Shown: positions 30,902 to 40,842 of the stretch, piece after piece
Position numbering within the stretch: the first letter of the stretch is position 1
How the letters are laid out: each line of letters opens with the position of its first letter
From: Virgibacillus profundi
Lineage (GTDB): Bacteria > Bacillota > Bacilli > Bacillales > Amphibacillaceae
NCBI RefSeq assembly: GCF_002287375.1
Contig: NZ_NPOA01000011.1
Coordinates: forward strand, 1-64,000
Reading direction: 5' to 3'
DNA length: 64,000 nt
Notes under the pieces: model-generated
The model's database searches: none
Told to the model about the DNA's origin: nothing
What the model saw: only the letters and a program-made list of their open reading frames with translations
Program-made: the position numbers and the translations under genes

Positions 30902-31024
30902 ACAAATTAGCTAATATAAAAGTAAGATTAATATAAACAAGTTGCATTTATATATCACATAAATAATATAGAATACATCTACCTCAAATAATCCGGTTTA
31001 TAGTCAAGAGAGGAGGAGCCGCGC

Positions 31025-31834
31025 ATGACACATGAAGTCATTCTTGCATTTGTATTTACTCTGTTCGCTGGCCTTGCTACAGGGATCGGGAGTTTATTGG
31101 CTTTTTTCGCAAAAACAACAAATACGAAATTTTTATCAATTGCCTTAGGATTTTCAGCAGGAGTTATGATTTATGTCTCGTTAATTGATGTTTTTCCGAA
31201 AGCACAGGATGCACTAGTTGGAGATCTTGGTGAAGAAGTGGGATACTGGATAACGGTTATCTCATTTTTTGCAGGAATGCTGTTAATTGCTCTAATTGAT
31301 AAGTTTATTCCTAAAAGCAAGAACCCTCATGAGCTTAAAAAGGTTGAAGATATGAAAAAATCCGAAGCAGCAATAAAAGATCCGGAGCTATTAAAAATGG
31401 GTGTCTTTACAGCACTGGCGATTGGTATCCATAACTTTCCAGAAGGTATAGCAACATTCGTATCAACTATTCAGGATCCGGGATTGGGATTGGCAATAGC
31501 AATAGCTGTAGCCATTCATAATATACCAGAAGGGATCGCAGTTTCTGTACCCATTTACTATGCAACAAATGATAAAAAGAAAGCTTTTCGTCTTTCATTT
31601 TTATCCGGATTGGCTGAACCGGTTGGGGCAGTTGTGGCATTCCTGGTTCTAATGCCATTTTTAAATGATGTTTTATTTGGGGTCATATTTGCGATGGTGG
31701 CAGGTATTATGGTATTTATCTCCCTGGATGAATTGCTGCCAGCAGCGAAAAAATATGATGAGACACATCTCTCCATATACGGAGTAATTGGTGGGATGGC
31801 TGTGATGGCTTTAAGCCTATTGTTAATTATTTAG
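31025..31834 (+). CDS. zupT: ZIP-family divalent metal transporter (ZupT-like)
   Basis: A 269-residue protein with about eight membrane helices. The two metal-site helices carry HNFPEGIATF and HNIPEGIAVS, the hallmark of ZIP uptake transporters for Zn and often Fe or Mn. A short cytoplasmic loop (residues about 95-120) is charged rather than His-rich. Length matches ZupT. It is inserted between rnr and smpB, which are normally adjacent in Bacilli, and has its own promoter; the ribosome site is GAGAGGAGGAG. Confidence 0.9.
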   Translation: MTHEVILAFVFTLFAGLATGIGSLLAFFAKTTNTKFLSIALGFSAGVMIYVSLIDVFPKAQDALVGDLGEEVGYWITVISFFAGMLLIALIDKFIPKSKNPHELKKVEDMKKSEAAIKDPELLKMGVFTALAIGIHNFPEGIATFVSTIQDPGLGLAIAIAVAIHNIPEGIAVSVPIYYATNDKKKAFRLSFLSGLAEPVGAVVAFLVLMPFLNDVLFGVIFAMVAGIMVFISLDELLPAAKKYDETHLSIYGVIGGMAVMALSLLLII

Positions 31835-31917
31835 AGGATTGTTGTCCTTTTTTAATTGGAATAGCTGCAGGAAGTTTGGTAAAATAGAGTTCCATGTAAG
31901 CAATAGGAGGAAGTCGT

Positions 31918-32382
31918 ATGCCAAAAGGACACGGAAAATCAATCGCACAAAATAAAAGAGCATCCCATGATTATTCTATAGAAGAAACATATGAAGCTGG
32001 AATTGTACTCCAGGGAACGGAGATTAAATCACTGCGAAATGGTCGGGTGAATATAAAAGATTCCCATGCCAGAATTGATCGGGGAGAAATTAAATTGATC
32101 AATCTGCACATTGCAGAATACGAACAGGGAAATCGTTATAATCATGATCCAACCCGTACCCGTAAGCTCCTTTTGCATCGGAAGGAAATTGATAAATTAA
32201 TCGGCCTGACACAGCAACAAGGCTATGCACTTGTACCACTTAAAATATATATTAAAAATGGATATGCCAAAGTTTTACTCGGGCTGGGCAAAGGGAAAAA
32301 GAAATACGATAAGCGTGAAGATCTCAAACGTAAACAAATGAAACGTGATGTGGATAGAGCCATTAAGGATCATTTGAAATAG
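31918..32382 (+). CDS. smpB: SsrA-binding protein SmpB
   Basis: A 154-residue tmRNA partner: residues show the OB-fold core ([24 protein letters not shown]) and the basic C-terminal tail [21 protein letters not shown] that fills the mRNA channel of a stalled ribosome. It binds tmRNA and brings it to the A site. The tmRNA gene starts about 120 bp downstream. Ribosome site AGGAGG. Confidence 0.96.
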   Translation: MPKGHGKSIAQNKRASHDYSIEETYEAGIVLQGTEIKSLRNGRVNIKDSHARIDRGEIKLINLHIAEYEQGNRYNHDPTRTRKLLLHRKEIDKLIGLTQQQGYALVPLKIYIKNGYAKVLLGLGKGKKKYDKREDLKRKQMKRDVDRAIKDHLK

Positions 32383-32405
32383 GAATTTGTAAAACCTTCC
32401 AGCCC

Positions 32406-32433
32406 TTGATTATAGTGAGATTTCTGGTATAAT
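32406..32433 (+). promoter_or_regulatory. Promoter of the tmRNA gene
   Basis: TTGATT (32406-32411) and TATAAT (32428-32433), 16-bp spacing, with an extended TG before the -10. The start near 32440 leaves a leader of about 60 nt that would be trimmed by RNase P. Confidence 0.7.
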
Positions 32434-32502
32434 AGGAAATGTTCAGTAAGAGATGAACTTTAATAAATGCTCAGTTACCACCGAGCGTTACTCATTTTAT
32501 AT

Positions 32503-32867
32503 GGGGGCGTTACGGATTCGACAGGGATAGATTGAGCTCAGGTTGCGCGTCGAGGCTACGGCTCGTTAAACGTTACTCGCCTAATAACTGGCAAAACTAA
32601 TAATCAACCTGCTTTAGCAGCTGCGTAAGTAGCCTAAAGCGATCCTTCCTGCTTTCGCCCGTGAAGCAGTACTGAAGGGTCTCAAATGAAGCGGGCTATT
32701 TGCGGCAATCCACCGTCTGAGGATGGTCGCTGAATTTAATCAGACTAGCTACTCCAAAGCCTGTTGGTAGGCCTAGAGGTTAGCGAATGATAATATACCA
32801 ACTATGCGTGTAGAAGCCTGAGTGGCGATATCTCTGGACGTGGGTTCGATTCCCACCGTCTCCACCA
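32503..32867 (+). ncRNA. ssrA: Transfer-messenger RNA (tmRNA)
   Basis: The 5' end GGGGGCGTTACGGATTCGAC and 3' end GGGTTCGATTCCC...GTCTCCACCA are the tRNA-like half, with the CCA encoded. The tag reading frame is 32590-32628: Gly-Lys-Thr-Asn-Asn-Gln-Pro-Ala-Leu-Ala-Ala-Ala-stop, with an Ala added first from the charged tmRNA. It rescues stalled ribosomes and marks proteins for ClpXP. The length of about 365 nt is normal. A second copy of its last bases lies 284 bp downstream. Confidence 0.97.
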
Positions 32868-33174
32868 ATACATAAGTTGGTGGTTTTTTTATTAATTTTA
32901 TGCTCCATTTTTTAAGAGATATATGTTTCTGGAATTTAAAGTAAAGTGTTATTCTAGATTGAATGAACTAAATTACACCGCTTTAGATAAAAGTTGTCGC
33001 ATCTTTTGGTCTGTGTATGGAGTGAATTGCCAATAAAATCGAATTTTCATTATTGTGTTACAGTCGACCCTTAATAGATGCGTGGATTGAAAAAAGATAT
33101 AGTCAGTGCCATGACGAAAGCATGGAATAGCATGTCCCACCGTCTCCACCAATACATATGTTGGTGGTTTTTTT
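32851..33174 (+). repeat. Duplicated ssrA 3' end plus terminator, att-like pair
   Basis: The 40 bp at 32851-32890 (tmRNA T-arm end, CCA and the terminator hairpin ACCACCAAC/GTTGGTGG-type with T-run) recur at 33135-33174 with one difference (CATAAG versus CATATG). The 244 bp between hold no gene I can recognise. tmRNA 3' ends are common attachment sites for phages and islands, so this is probably attL/attR of a lost or decayed element. No integrase is present. Confidence 0.8.
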
Positions 33175-33300
33175 GTGTTTATGGTTCCTTATATAAGCGC
33201 AAACCACTGATTTGAGATATTTTAAACAGACTGTCATATGTGTTTAAGTAAGTGGAAGTAGAAATCAGGATTAAAATGATGTAGTGTTTTAGCAATGTGA

Positions 33301-34170
33301 TTAATTCCGGTTTTTATATGATAAATATTCTAAAAATCTCTTGGACGCAAGGGAAAGTGACTTTTGCTCTCTCATAGCAATACCAAAATTTCTAAAAGCA
33401 GGAACTTCAAGCTCTTTTGCTATAATTTTGTAAGGAATACGCTGTAAAATCAATTCTGGTAATATACTGATTCCTAGCCCGTTTTCCACCATAGACATAA
33501 TTGCATAGTCATCCCATGTTGTAAAATGAACTTGCGGTGAAATATGGTGCATCTTAAAAATTTCAGAGATTTCTGCTTTTGCTCCCTTTTCCAATAGCAT
33601 AAACGGATTGTTCAATAAGTCGTTGATTGGAAATTTTTCGTAATTAGCAAGCGGATGATCTTGTGGAAGCACTACCAGCAAACGGTCTTGATCCAAAAAG
33701 ATAGTTTCAAGTTCTGCTTTTGAGGGTAGCCGCACAAATCCGAAGTCAACACGACCATCTAAAATCCAGCTTTCAATTTCTGTATAATCTCCAAGTAGAA
33801 GTTCAAAATCTATCTTTGGGTAGTCCTTCTTAAAAATCTTAATCATGTTAGGAAGCCAGTGGGTTGCTACACTGGAAAATGTCCCAATACGAATCATACC
33901 AGACTGCATATCGTGTAACTCTCCAATCTGTGTCGTTAAGATTCCATGCTCATTACAAATTCGCTTTAATTGTGGCAGTAACTTTAACCCATCCGAGGTT
34001 AAACTGATACCGGCACTTCCTCTTTCAAAAAGGAAAACCCCCCATTCTTTTTCTAAATCGTTAACCATACGGCTGATCCCAGACTGTGTATAGTCCAAAC
34101 TTTGAGCAGCTTTTGTAAAGCTACCCAATTCTGCAGCTTTGACAAATGCCATATATTTTTGAATATTCAT
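33301..34170 (-). CDS. LysR-family transcriptional regulator
   Basis: A 289-residue regulator with an N-terminal helix-turn-helix (GSFTKAAQSLDYTQSGISRMV) and a substrate-binding-like effector domain. It is divergent from the EamA-type exporter gene at 34401, the usual arrangement in which a LysR protein controls the transporter from the shared 230-bp region. The effector is unknown. Confidence 0.9.
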   Translation of the reverse strand: MNIQKYMAFVKAAELGSFTKAAQSLDYTQSGISRMVNDLEKEWGVFLFERGSAGISLTSDGLKLLPQLKRICNEHGILTTQIGELHDMQSGMIRIGTFSSVATHWLPNMIKIFKKDYPKIDFELLLGDYTEIESWILDGRVDFGFVRLPSKAELETIFLDQDRLLVVLPQDHPLANYEKFPINDLLNNPFMLLEKGAKAEISEIFKMHHISPQVHFTTWDDYAIMSMVENGLGISILPELILQRIPYKIIAKELEVPAFRNFGIAMREQKSLSLASKRFLEYLSYKNRN

Positions 34171-34400
34171 ATCTCTTTTCCTTCCTCATCTGGTTTTATC
34201 ATGCACACCATGACAAACATTCGTTTTTGTAATATATATGAATATGATATGTTATTACTAATAAGAATTCAAGTTGGAAAAGGCACCAGACAGCTATAAG
34301 TTTCGGATATATGAAGGTTAAAATAAAGCAGATTGTAAATGATTTCCTGCCATATGAAAAGCACATTCCTACTATAATTGAAATGTAAAACATCGGAAAA

Positions 34401-35306
34401 ATGGTGATTAAAGTGAAAGGTGGATATTTCAAATATATAGCTGCATTGATCCTGTTCGGCTCCAACGGAATTGTTGCAAGTTATATTTTATTGAACAGCT
34501 ATGAAATTGTTTATTTGCGTACTTTGATTGGTAGTATATTTTTGATTATAGTATTTGCATTGTCTAAGCAGAAGGTACAGTTTTGGAAAAACAAATCACA
34601 TTTTTTGTTTTTAGTGATCTCTGGAGTAGCGATGGGTGTAAGCTGGATACTTTTATATGAAGCTTTCGCACAAATTGGTGTAAGCATTGCAACCCTTGCT
34701 TATTATTGCGGGCCTGTGATCGTCATGGTCCTTTCTCCCTTTATATTCAAGGAAAAGATGACTGGCGGCAAACTACTCGGATTTCTAGCTGTAATAATTG
34801 GAATGCTCTTTGTAAACGGGCAAGCTTTGTCACAGGAAGGAACTTCTTGGGGATTGATTTTTGGAATATTATCAGCATTCATGTATGCCATTATGGTGAT
34901 TTTTAATAAAAAAGCAAAAAGCATAACAGGACTTGAAAATGCTATGTGCCAGTTAACTATGAGCTTTATAACGGTTGCAATTTTTATAGGTTTGAAGCAG
35001 GGATTTTCAGTAAACATTACACAAGGAAATCTAATACCAGTACTGCTACTAGGCATTGTATGTACTGGAATGGGCTGCTATTTTTATTTTTCTTCCATTG
35101 GTGGTTTGCCCGTGCAGACAGTTTCAATCCTCGGATATTTGGAGCCGTTTTCGGCATTGATTTTTTCAGCGGCCATTTTAGGAGAAAAGTTAAGCCTTGT
35201 GCAAATAGTCGGAGCTGTGTTGATTTTAGGAGGTGCAGCAATTGGAGAATTGTATCGGTCGAGAAAAAATAAGCTTAGGGAAGAAGAGGTTAAAATGGTA
35301 TTGTGA
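34401..35306 (+). CDS. DMT-superfamily (EamA) transporter
   Basis: A 301-residue membrane protein with about ten helices forming two EamA repeats (for example GVSIATLAYYCGPVIVMVLSPFIFKEK divided over helices 3-4 and LPVQTVSILGYLEPFSALIFS over 8-9). Such proteins export amino acids or other metabolites. The neighbouring pyrroline-5-carboxylate reductase gene 32 bp downstream suggests, but does not prove, an amino-acid link such as proline. Confidence 0.87.
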   Translation: MVIKVKGGYFKYIAALILFGSNGIVASYILLNSYEIVYLRTLIGSIFLIIVFALSKQKVQFWKNKSHFLFLVISGVAMGVSWILLYEAFAQIGVSIATLAYYCGPVIVMVLSPFIFKEKMTGGKLLGFLAVIIGMLFVNGQALSQEGTSWGLIFGILSAFMYAIMVIFNKKAKSITGLENAMCQLTMSFITVAIFIGLKQGFSVNITQGNLIPVLLLGIVCTGMGCYFYFSSIGGLPVQTVSILGYLEPFSALIFSAAILGEKLSLVQIVGAVLILGGAAIGELYRSRKNKLREEEVKMVL

Positions 35307-35338
35307 AGGAGTAATAAGATCTGGGAGGCATGTTTAAT

Positions 35339-36166
35339 ATGTTAACAAACAAAAAAATTTCGTTTATTGGAGCAGGTACAATAGCAGAATCACTTATATC
35401 TGGACTCCTTAAAGGCAAATTGGTTGATCCCGAGCTAATATGGATAACAAATAACAGGAATGCAGAGCGTCTTCAAAAAATACAAAAAAAATATGATGTT
35501 AACGTTACATATGATCGTAAAGTATTACTTTCCAATGCAAATATCGTTATATTGGCCATGAAACCAAAGAATTTTACAAAAGCAATGGAAGAGATAAAAC
35601 CATATACCTATGAGAATCAATTATTTCTTTCTTTAGTTTCAGTAATCTCTAGTGTTTTTGTTTCCAAGCTACTAGGACATAAAGCACCAATTATTCGTGC
35701 TTGTCCTAACACACCTGCCGCTATTGGTGAGTCAGCAACAGGATTAGCCCCAGGAAACTATGTAAAGAATAGGGATATACTTATTGCTACGTATCTTTTT
35801 GATGCCATTGGATCTGTGACAACCGTAACAGAAAAGGAGATAGATGCTGTAACTGCATTAGCGGGTAGCGCTCCTGCTTATATTTTCTATTTAATTGAAG
35901 CAATGGAAAAGGCAGGAGAAGCGCTTGGGCTTGAAAAAGAAGTGTCTAAACAATTAGTTGTTCAGTCGTTAATTGGTTCAACACATCTAATCAAGTCCTC
36001 ATCAGAAGAAACATCTACATTGTATAAACAGGTTATGTCTCCTCAAGGTGTGACGGAAGCAGGCTTTGAAATACTAAAACAATATAAATTTCAGGAATCG
36101 ATAATTGAGGGTATCAAACGAGGTACTGAGCGTTCCAGAGAAATAGGAGAGATTTTGTCTAAATAA
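35339..36166 (+). CDS. Pyrroline-5-carboxylate reductase family protein
   Basis: I start at ATG 35339 (275 residues), because GGGAGG lies 10 nt upstream; the ATG at 35330 touches it. The protein has the N-terminal FIGAGTIAESLISGL NADP site, ACPNTPAAIGES and the C-terminal ALAGSAPAYIFYLIEAM and SPQGVTEAG signature of P5C reductases, which make proline. Length is normal. It could be ProI/ProG-like or a ComER-like paralogue; the intact PAYIFY and GVTEAG motifs favour an active reductase. Confidence 0.85.
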   Translation: MLTNKKISFIGAGTIAESLISGLLKGKLVDPELIWITNNRNAERLQKIQKKYDVNVTYDRKVLLSNANIVILAMKPKNFTKAMEEIKPYTYENQLFLSLVSVISSVFVSKLLGHKAPIIRACPNTPAAIGESATGLAPGNYVKNRDILIATYLFDAIGSVTTVTEKEIDAVTALAGSAPAYIFYLIEAMEKAGEALGLEKEVSKQLVVQSLIGSTHLIKSSSEETSTLYKQVMSPQGVTEAGFEILKQYKFQESIIEGIKRGTERSREIGEILSK

Positions 36167-36577
36167 CAATACAATCCCTTTAAGCCAATCCCAATTCTAA
36201 TGGAAATAAACAGAATAAGAGATGCCATTTGCTAATACAATGTAGCATTATTTTATAAATTAACACCCCTACATAAAAAAAGGACGCTCAAGGCATCTTT
36301 AACTTTTACGTTCCTTTAATTTTTCATTTTGTTTCGCCCAAAAGTATGGTGGAATGTACGAAATAAGGGATAATCGATTTCATTACCCTTTTGATGATTG
36401 AACAAGTAAAATTCCCTCTTTATCTGAAGGATTTATATCTGCTTAGCACCTCAGGTATATTATTTGATTTTAGATAGAACAATACATAATTCATTTCATT
36501 GTTCAAGTATTGTTCAATAAAGTAGCAAAAACAAAAATAAAATTCGCTCCATAACCGGAAGCGAAAAGAGGCACTCG
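36167..36577. other. Intergenic region without recognisable gene
   Basis: An AT-rich 410-bp stretch between convergent genes. AAAGGACG (36280) and CGTTCCTTT (36310) could form a weak hairpin with a long loop. TTGTTCAA-type direct repeats occur near 36500. I see no coding signal. Confidence 0.4.
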
Positions 36578-37129
36578 TTATTTTTTAAATAATCTATTGA
36601 AAAATGATTTTTTCTCATTTGCTTTTTCCTTAGCCTCTGCAGTTGCAATTTGTTTTTGAGTTTCCAGACGTTCACTGATTGTTTTCATTAAAACTTTATC
36701 ACGCTCATTCAGACGGAATTCAATATATTCATGCTGCTTATCGATTTTTTTATGCAATTGCTCAATTTGTTCATTTTGATGAATGATTAACTTTTTTAAC
36801 TCATCATATTGCTTACTGTATTGCTCTGTATCAGGTGTATCGCTTGGCGCTACAGTCTGTATCGGCTCTGTGTCAAACCGCTTTAAAACAACATTTGCAG
36901 CTTGTTCCACTGTAATGTTTGATTTTCCCCGTAATTCTTTCAGGTACCTTAATACCATAATGTCTTTTTCAACGAACAGTCTCGCATTGCTTTTTGATTT
37001 TAAAATTTCATAACCAGATGATTCCAATTGTCGTGCATATTTTCTGACGGTAGGTACAGCTATATCGAGCATTACTGCAATCTCACTTGTTGAATAGGCT
37101 TTTTCGGTTGTTACGGCTTCACTTCCCAA
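36578..37129 (-). CDS. MerR-like HTH and coiled-coil protein (RacA-like, DUF3967)
   Basis: I favour the TTG at 37129 (183 residues), since GGGGGTGA precedes it; the ATG at 37144 overlaps this site. Residues 10-75 form a MerR-like winged helix (STSEIAVMLDIAVPTVRKYARQLE). Residues about 110-165 are coiled coil, ending in a DUF3967-type EFRLNERDKVLMKTI, and the C-terminus is basic and Phe-rich (KKSFFNRLFKK), possibly a membrane-binding end. The build resembles RacA, which anchors chromosomes at the pole, but that identification is uncertain. Confidence 0.7.
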   Translation of the reverse strand: MGSEAVTTEKAYSTSEIAVMLDIAVPTVRKYARQLESSGYEILKSKSNARLFVEKDIMVLRYLKELRGKSNITVEQAANVVLKRFDTEPIQTVAPSDTPDTEQYSKQYDELKKLIIHQNEQIEQLHKKIDKQHEYIEFRLNERDKVLMKTISERLETQKQIATAEAKEKANEKKSFFNRLFKK

Positions 37130-37333
37130 CAAAATCACCCCCATATAATTAGTTCAACATCTGTGTGTGATTTACCTTTAAATTTATAGGACTATTAGGA
37201 AATTTGGAAACATTATCATTTAAAGATAAACTTTATGTTTCTATATTTTCAAAATAAATCATCATTATACTGTTAATCACTATTCATAAACGTTAAAATA
37301 GACATGTCCAAGATATAGAGAGGAGTAATTACA

Positions 37334-38389
37334 GTGAGTACATATCCAAATATTAATGAAACGAAGGAGCTTATTAAGCAATTAGTTTCGATACCAAGTC
37401 CTTCAGGCAATACTGGAAAAGTAATTCAATTTGTAGAGGATTATTTAAAGGAATTAAAAGTGGAAACAAAACGTAATCGCAAAGGCGGTTTAATTGCTAC
37501 ATTACCTGGTGCAAATAATAATGAACATCGAATGTTAACAGCACATGTAGATACACTTGGTGCCATGGTGAAGGAAGTAAAATCGAATGGTCGACTTCGC
37601 CTCGATTTGATTGGTGGATTTAAATATAATGCGATTGAAGGGGAGTATTGTGAGATCCACACCACCAGCGGCAAGGTGTATACTGGAACTATTTTGATGC
37701 ATCAAACATCTGTTCATGTATATAAAGATGCCGGAGAAGCAAAACGCAATCAGGAAAATATGGAAGTCCGAATTGATGCGAAGGTAGAAAATGCTGAAGA
37801 AATTCGTGAACTTGGTATTGAAGTAGGGGATTTTGTTTCGTTTGATCCTCGTGTACAACAGACAGATAATGGTTTTATTAAATCCCGTCATTTAGATGAT
37901 AAAGCAAGTGTAGGCATTCTACTACAGCTTATAAAAAGATTGAAGGAAGAAAATACTACATTGCCATACACGACTCATTTCCTTATTTCAAACAACGAAG
38001 AAATTGGTTATGGCGGTAATTCCAATATTACTCCGGAAACAGTTGAATATCTGGCTGTAGACATGGGAGCAATGGGGGACGGCCAGTCAACAGATGAATA
38101 TACAGTTTCCATTTGTGTTAAAGATGCAAGCGGGCCATATCATTATGGACTCAGAAAACATCTCACCGAGCTGGCGGAAATAAATAAGATTGATTATAAA
38201 TTGGATATTTATCCTTATTACGGATCAGATGCTTCAGCAGCCATCCGGGCAGGCCATGATATTATTCATGGATTAATTGGACCTGGGATTGATTCATCTC
38301 ATGCCTATGAAAGAACGCATGAAAGCTCACTAGATTTCACGGAACAATTACTATATCATTATGTCCTGTCAGATATGGTTTCTTATTAA
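37334..38389 (+). CDS. M42-family metallopeptidase
   Basis: A 351-residue aminopeptidase of the glutamyl aminopeptidase/endoglucanase M42 family. Metal ligands and catalytic residues: TAHVDTLGA (His, Asp), SRHLDDKASVG (Asp), SNNEEIGYGG (Glu pair) and AVDMGAMGDG (Asp). It forms large tetrahedral complexes that trim peptides in the cytoplasm. Starts at GTG 37334 behind GAGAGGAG. Confidence 0.88.
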   Translation: MSTYPNINETKELIKQLVSIPSPSGNTGKVIQFVEDYLKELKVETKRNRKGGLIATLPGANNNEHRMLTAHVDTLGAMVKEVKSNGRLRLDLIGGFKYNAIEGEYCEIHTTSGKVYTGTILMHQTSVHVYKDAGEAKRNQENMEVRIDAKVENAEEIRELGIEVGDFVSFDPRVQQTDNGFIKSRHLDDKASVGILLQLIKRLKEENTTLPYTTHFLISNNEEIGYGGNSNITPETVEYLAVDMGAMGDGQSTDEYTVSICVKDASGPYHYGLRKHLTELAEINKIDYKLDIYPYYGSDASAAIRAGHDIIHGLIGPGIDSSHAYERTHESSLDFTEQLLYHYVLSDMVSY

Positions 38390-38394
38390 ATAAA

Positions 38395-38431
38395 AAATGA
38401 ACTTACCAAAATTCTGGTAAGTTCATTTTAT
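38395..38431. terminator. Bidirectional terminator between M42 peptidase and trhA genes
   Basis: AAAATGAACTTACC and GGTAAGTTCATTTT form a 14-bp stem around AAAATTCT with T-rich flanks on both strands, serving both convergent genes. Confidence 0.88.
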
Positions 38432-39072
38432 TAGAGTACATACAAATATACACATAGAAAATGAAACAAGCTCCCAATCAAAATAAATATATGAAATATC
38501 TCGTGAAAGCCAAAGTGTTTAAAAGATAAAAACTTTGGTTTTAACCAATAGATAAGTGCACCGACCGTATAAAATAACCCACCAAGAATAAGCATAAGCA
38601 TTCCATTGGTTCCTAAAATTGGTGCAAGGGAAGAACTAAAGAAAACTACGATCCAACCCATTGCGACATATAATGCCGTTGATAACCATCTGGGTGCATG
38701 GAACCAGACCAATTTAAATGTAACCCCAGTTAAAGCAATGCCGCTTATCACCGAAAATAAAACCCAGCCTGTTACGCCATTTAAGCTGATTAGACATAGT
38801 GGTGTATACGTACCTGCAATCAGCACGAAAATCATCGAGTGATCAATTCTGCGGAGAAACGCAATCACATGATCTTTTGCAACAACCATATGATACGTGG
38901 CCGAAGCCGCGTACAACAGGATCATACTGACACCAAAAATGGCGACAGCAGTAACCGCGAGTGCTGATTCTGCGGATGCCTTCATTATCATAGCTATTAG
39001 CCCAAGAACAGATAGAACTGCACCAAACAAATGGGTAAATCCATTAATAGGTTCTCGAATATAAGCTCCCAA
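38431..39072 (-). CDS. trhA: Hemolysin III family (TrhA/YplQ, PAQR-type) membrane protein
   Basis: A 213-residue protein with seven predicted membrane helices. The PAQR metal-site motifs are present: ATYHM in helix 2-3, RIDHSMIF in helix 3, and FHEIFHIFILIG near the C-terminus (His residues). In E. coli and Bacillus TrhA affects membrane energetics and lipid homeostasis; haemolysin is a historical name. Monocistronic. Confidence 0.9.
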   Translation of the reverse strand: MGAYIREPINGFTHLFGAVLSVLGLIAMIMKASAESALAVTAVAIFGVSMILLYAASATYHMVVAKDHVIAFLRRIDHSMIFVLIAGTYTPLCLISLNGVTGWVLFSVISGIALTGVTFKLVWFHAPRWLSTALYVAMGWIVVFFSSSLAPILGTNGMLMLILGGLFYTVGALIYWLKPKFLSFKHFGFHEIFHIFILIGSLFHFLCVYLYVL

Positions 39073-39212
39073 TTTATCAACACCTTTCTGTTGGCATGTA
39101 GTTATTAAAACTATATGATAATAATATACTCATTTTAACATGTAGTCAATGTTTTACCGGGAAAAGAATTTGACGTATAATAGATGCAAATTAACCAATT
39201 GGAGTTTTTACA

Positions 39213-39797
39213 GTGAAAAACATAAATGAGCTTATTGAAGAATTACACCTTGATACCCGTTTATCCTTAGAAGATATACCAGATCTCGATTTATATATGG
39301 ATCAGGTGATACAACTATTTGAAAAAAGGTTTTCAGCCACTAAACGCAATGAAAATGATAAAGTTTTAACAAAAACAATGATCAATAACTATTCAAAAGG
39401 AAAATTATTTTTCCCAATCGAAAACAAAAAATACTCCAAAGACCATTTAATACTTATAAGCTTGATTTACCAGATGAAAGGTGCTTTGTCGATAAATGAT
39501 GTAAAACAGACATTGGATAAATTGAATACGAAAATGATGGATAATGAATTTGATCTGCGAAACCTCTATAGCAGTTATCTTCAGCTGCTGGATATAAATA
39601 TTGAAATGTTTAAAAAGGATCTTCAGGAACATAAAAAAGAAGTAACTAAAAAAGTAGTTAAACTGGAAGATAAAGATGAAGAGTATTTGGAACAATTCTT
39701 ATTAGCAGCAACGTTTACAAGCATGAGTAATTTTTACCGAAGGGCAGCAGAGAATATCATTGATGAACTAGGAACAACAGATAAGGATGATCAATAG
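39213..39797 (+). CDS. DUF1836 family protein
   Basis: A 194-residue protein starting at GTG 39213 after TTGGAG. The pattern VLTKTMINNYSKGKLFFPIENKKYSKDHLILISLIYQMK matches DUF1836, which has a MerR-like HTH look with a following helical region. Function is unknown. Its end overlaps the 5' leader of the next gene, with which it may be co-transcribed. Confidence 0.78.
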   Translation: MKNINELIEELHLDTRLSLEDIPDLDLYMDQVIQLFEKRFSATKRNENDKVLTKTMINNYSKGKLFFPIENKKYSKDHLILISLIYQMKGALSINDVKQTLDKLNTKMMDNEFDLRNLYSSYLQLLDINIEMFKKDLQEHKKEVTKKVVKLEDKDEEYLEQFLLAATFTSMSNFYRRAAENIIDELGTTDKDDQ

Positions 39798-39813
39798 AAA
39801 GAAGGTATATGAG

Positions 39814-40797
39814 ATGAAGTTAAGTATTCTGGATCAGGCACCGATATCTACCGGAGCAACTCCAAAAGAGGCTCTGACAGCTACAATTGAGCTTGCAAAA
39901 GTTGCTGATAAATTAGGATATACGAGGTACTGGGTTGCTGAGCATCATGATTTACCCGGATTGGCAAGTCCCGCACCTGACATCATTCTAGGTATAATCG
40001 GTACGCAAACTGATACTATTCGGATTGGATCAGGTGCCGTATTACTGCCACATTATAAAGCTTTTAATATTGCAGAAAGATATAATATGCTGGCAACTTT
40101 ATTTCCAGGAAGAGTAGACCTTGGAATAGGGCGTGCACCCGGTGGTTCTGCTGAAGCAACGATGGCTTTATCGGATAATTTTCTTGAACAGGTACGTAAA
40201 ATGCCGGAAACACTGGATGATTTATTAGCATTTTTTCATCATAGTTTCCAGAAGGAGCATATGTTTTCTAAAATAAAACCAACACCTATTCCAGAAACTT
40301 CACCGGTTCCCTGGTTGCTCGGAACAAGTGAAAAGAGTGCCATATTAGCAGCGGAAAAAGGAATAGCCTATGCATTTGGTGATTTTATGACAGATCAGGA
40401 TGGGCCATCCATTGTGAAAAAATACTTGAAGGATTCTCATGCAAAACAATCACTTATCGCAGTTTCGGTTATTTGTGCAGAAACAACCGAGGAAGCAGAA
40501 AAACTCGCTTTAAGCAGTCAGCTATGGAAGGTTCAACAAGCAAAGGGAGAAGGAAAAAGTGGCGTTCCTTCTATAAAAGAAGCTAAAGCTTTTGATTACT
40601 CCAACGAGGAAAAGTCAATGGTACAAGACATAAAGAAAAACATAATAATTGGTAATCCAAGCGAGGTAAAGCATCAGCTTGAAGAACTCCAGGATAAATA
40701 CCAAACAGATGAGTTTATGATCGTTACGATTACACATAGCTATGAGGCCAGAAGAAAATCTTATGAATTGATTGCCAGAGAATTTAAACTACTTTAG
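39814..40797 (+). CDS. LLM-class flavin-dependent oxidoreductase
   Basis: I start at ATG 39814 (327 residues, MKLSILDQ) behind AGAAGG. It is a luciferase-like monooxygenase TIM barrel of the MsnO8 type: SILDQAPI, RYWVAEHHDLPGLASPAPDI, RIGSGAVLLPHYKAF and DLGIGRAPGG. Such enzymes use reduced flavin from a partner reductase and oxygen; substrates are usually unknown. Only 17 bp follow the DUF1836 gene. Confidence 0.87.
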   Translation: MKLSILDQAPISTGATPKEALTATIELAKVADKLGYTRYWVAEHHDLPGLASPAPDIILGIIGTQTDTIRIGSGAVLLPHYKAFNIAERYNMLATLFPGRVDLGIGRAPGGSAEATMALSDNFLEQVRKMPETLDDLLAFFHHSFQKEHMFSKIKPTPIPETSPVPWLLGTSEKSAILAAEKGIAYAFGDFMTDQDGPSIVKKYLKDSHAKQSLIAVSVICAETTEEAEKLALSSQLWKVQQAKGEGKSGVPSIKEAKAFDYSNEEKSMVQDIKKNIIIGNPSEVKHQLEELQDKYQTDEFMIVTITHSYEARRKSYELIAREFKLL

Positions 40798-40842
40798 CTT
40801 TTATGATAGACTAATTATTAAACCATGAAAGGAAGCGATCTT

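Noticed and set aside
32891-33134. A small gene inside the duplicated ssrA interval
   Set aside because: Short readings exist but none has a ribosome site or recognisable motif; I treat the interval as remnant sequence.
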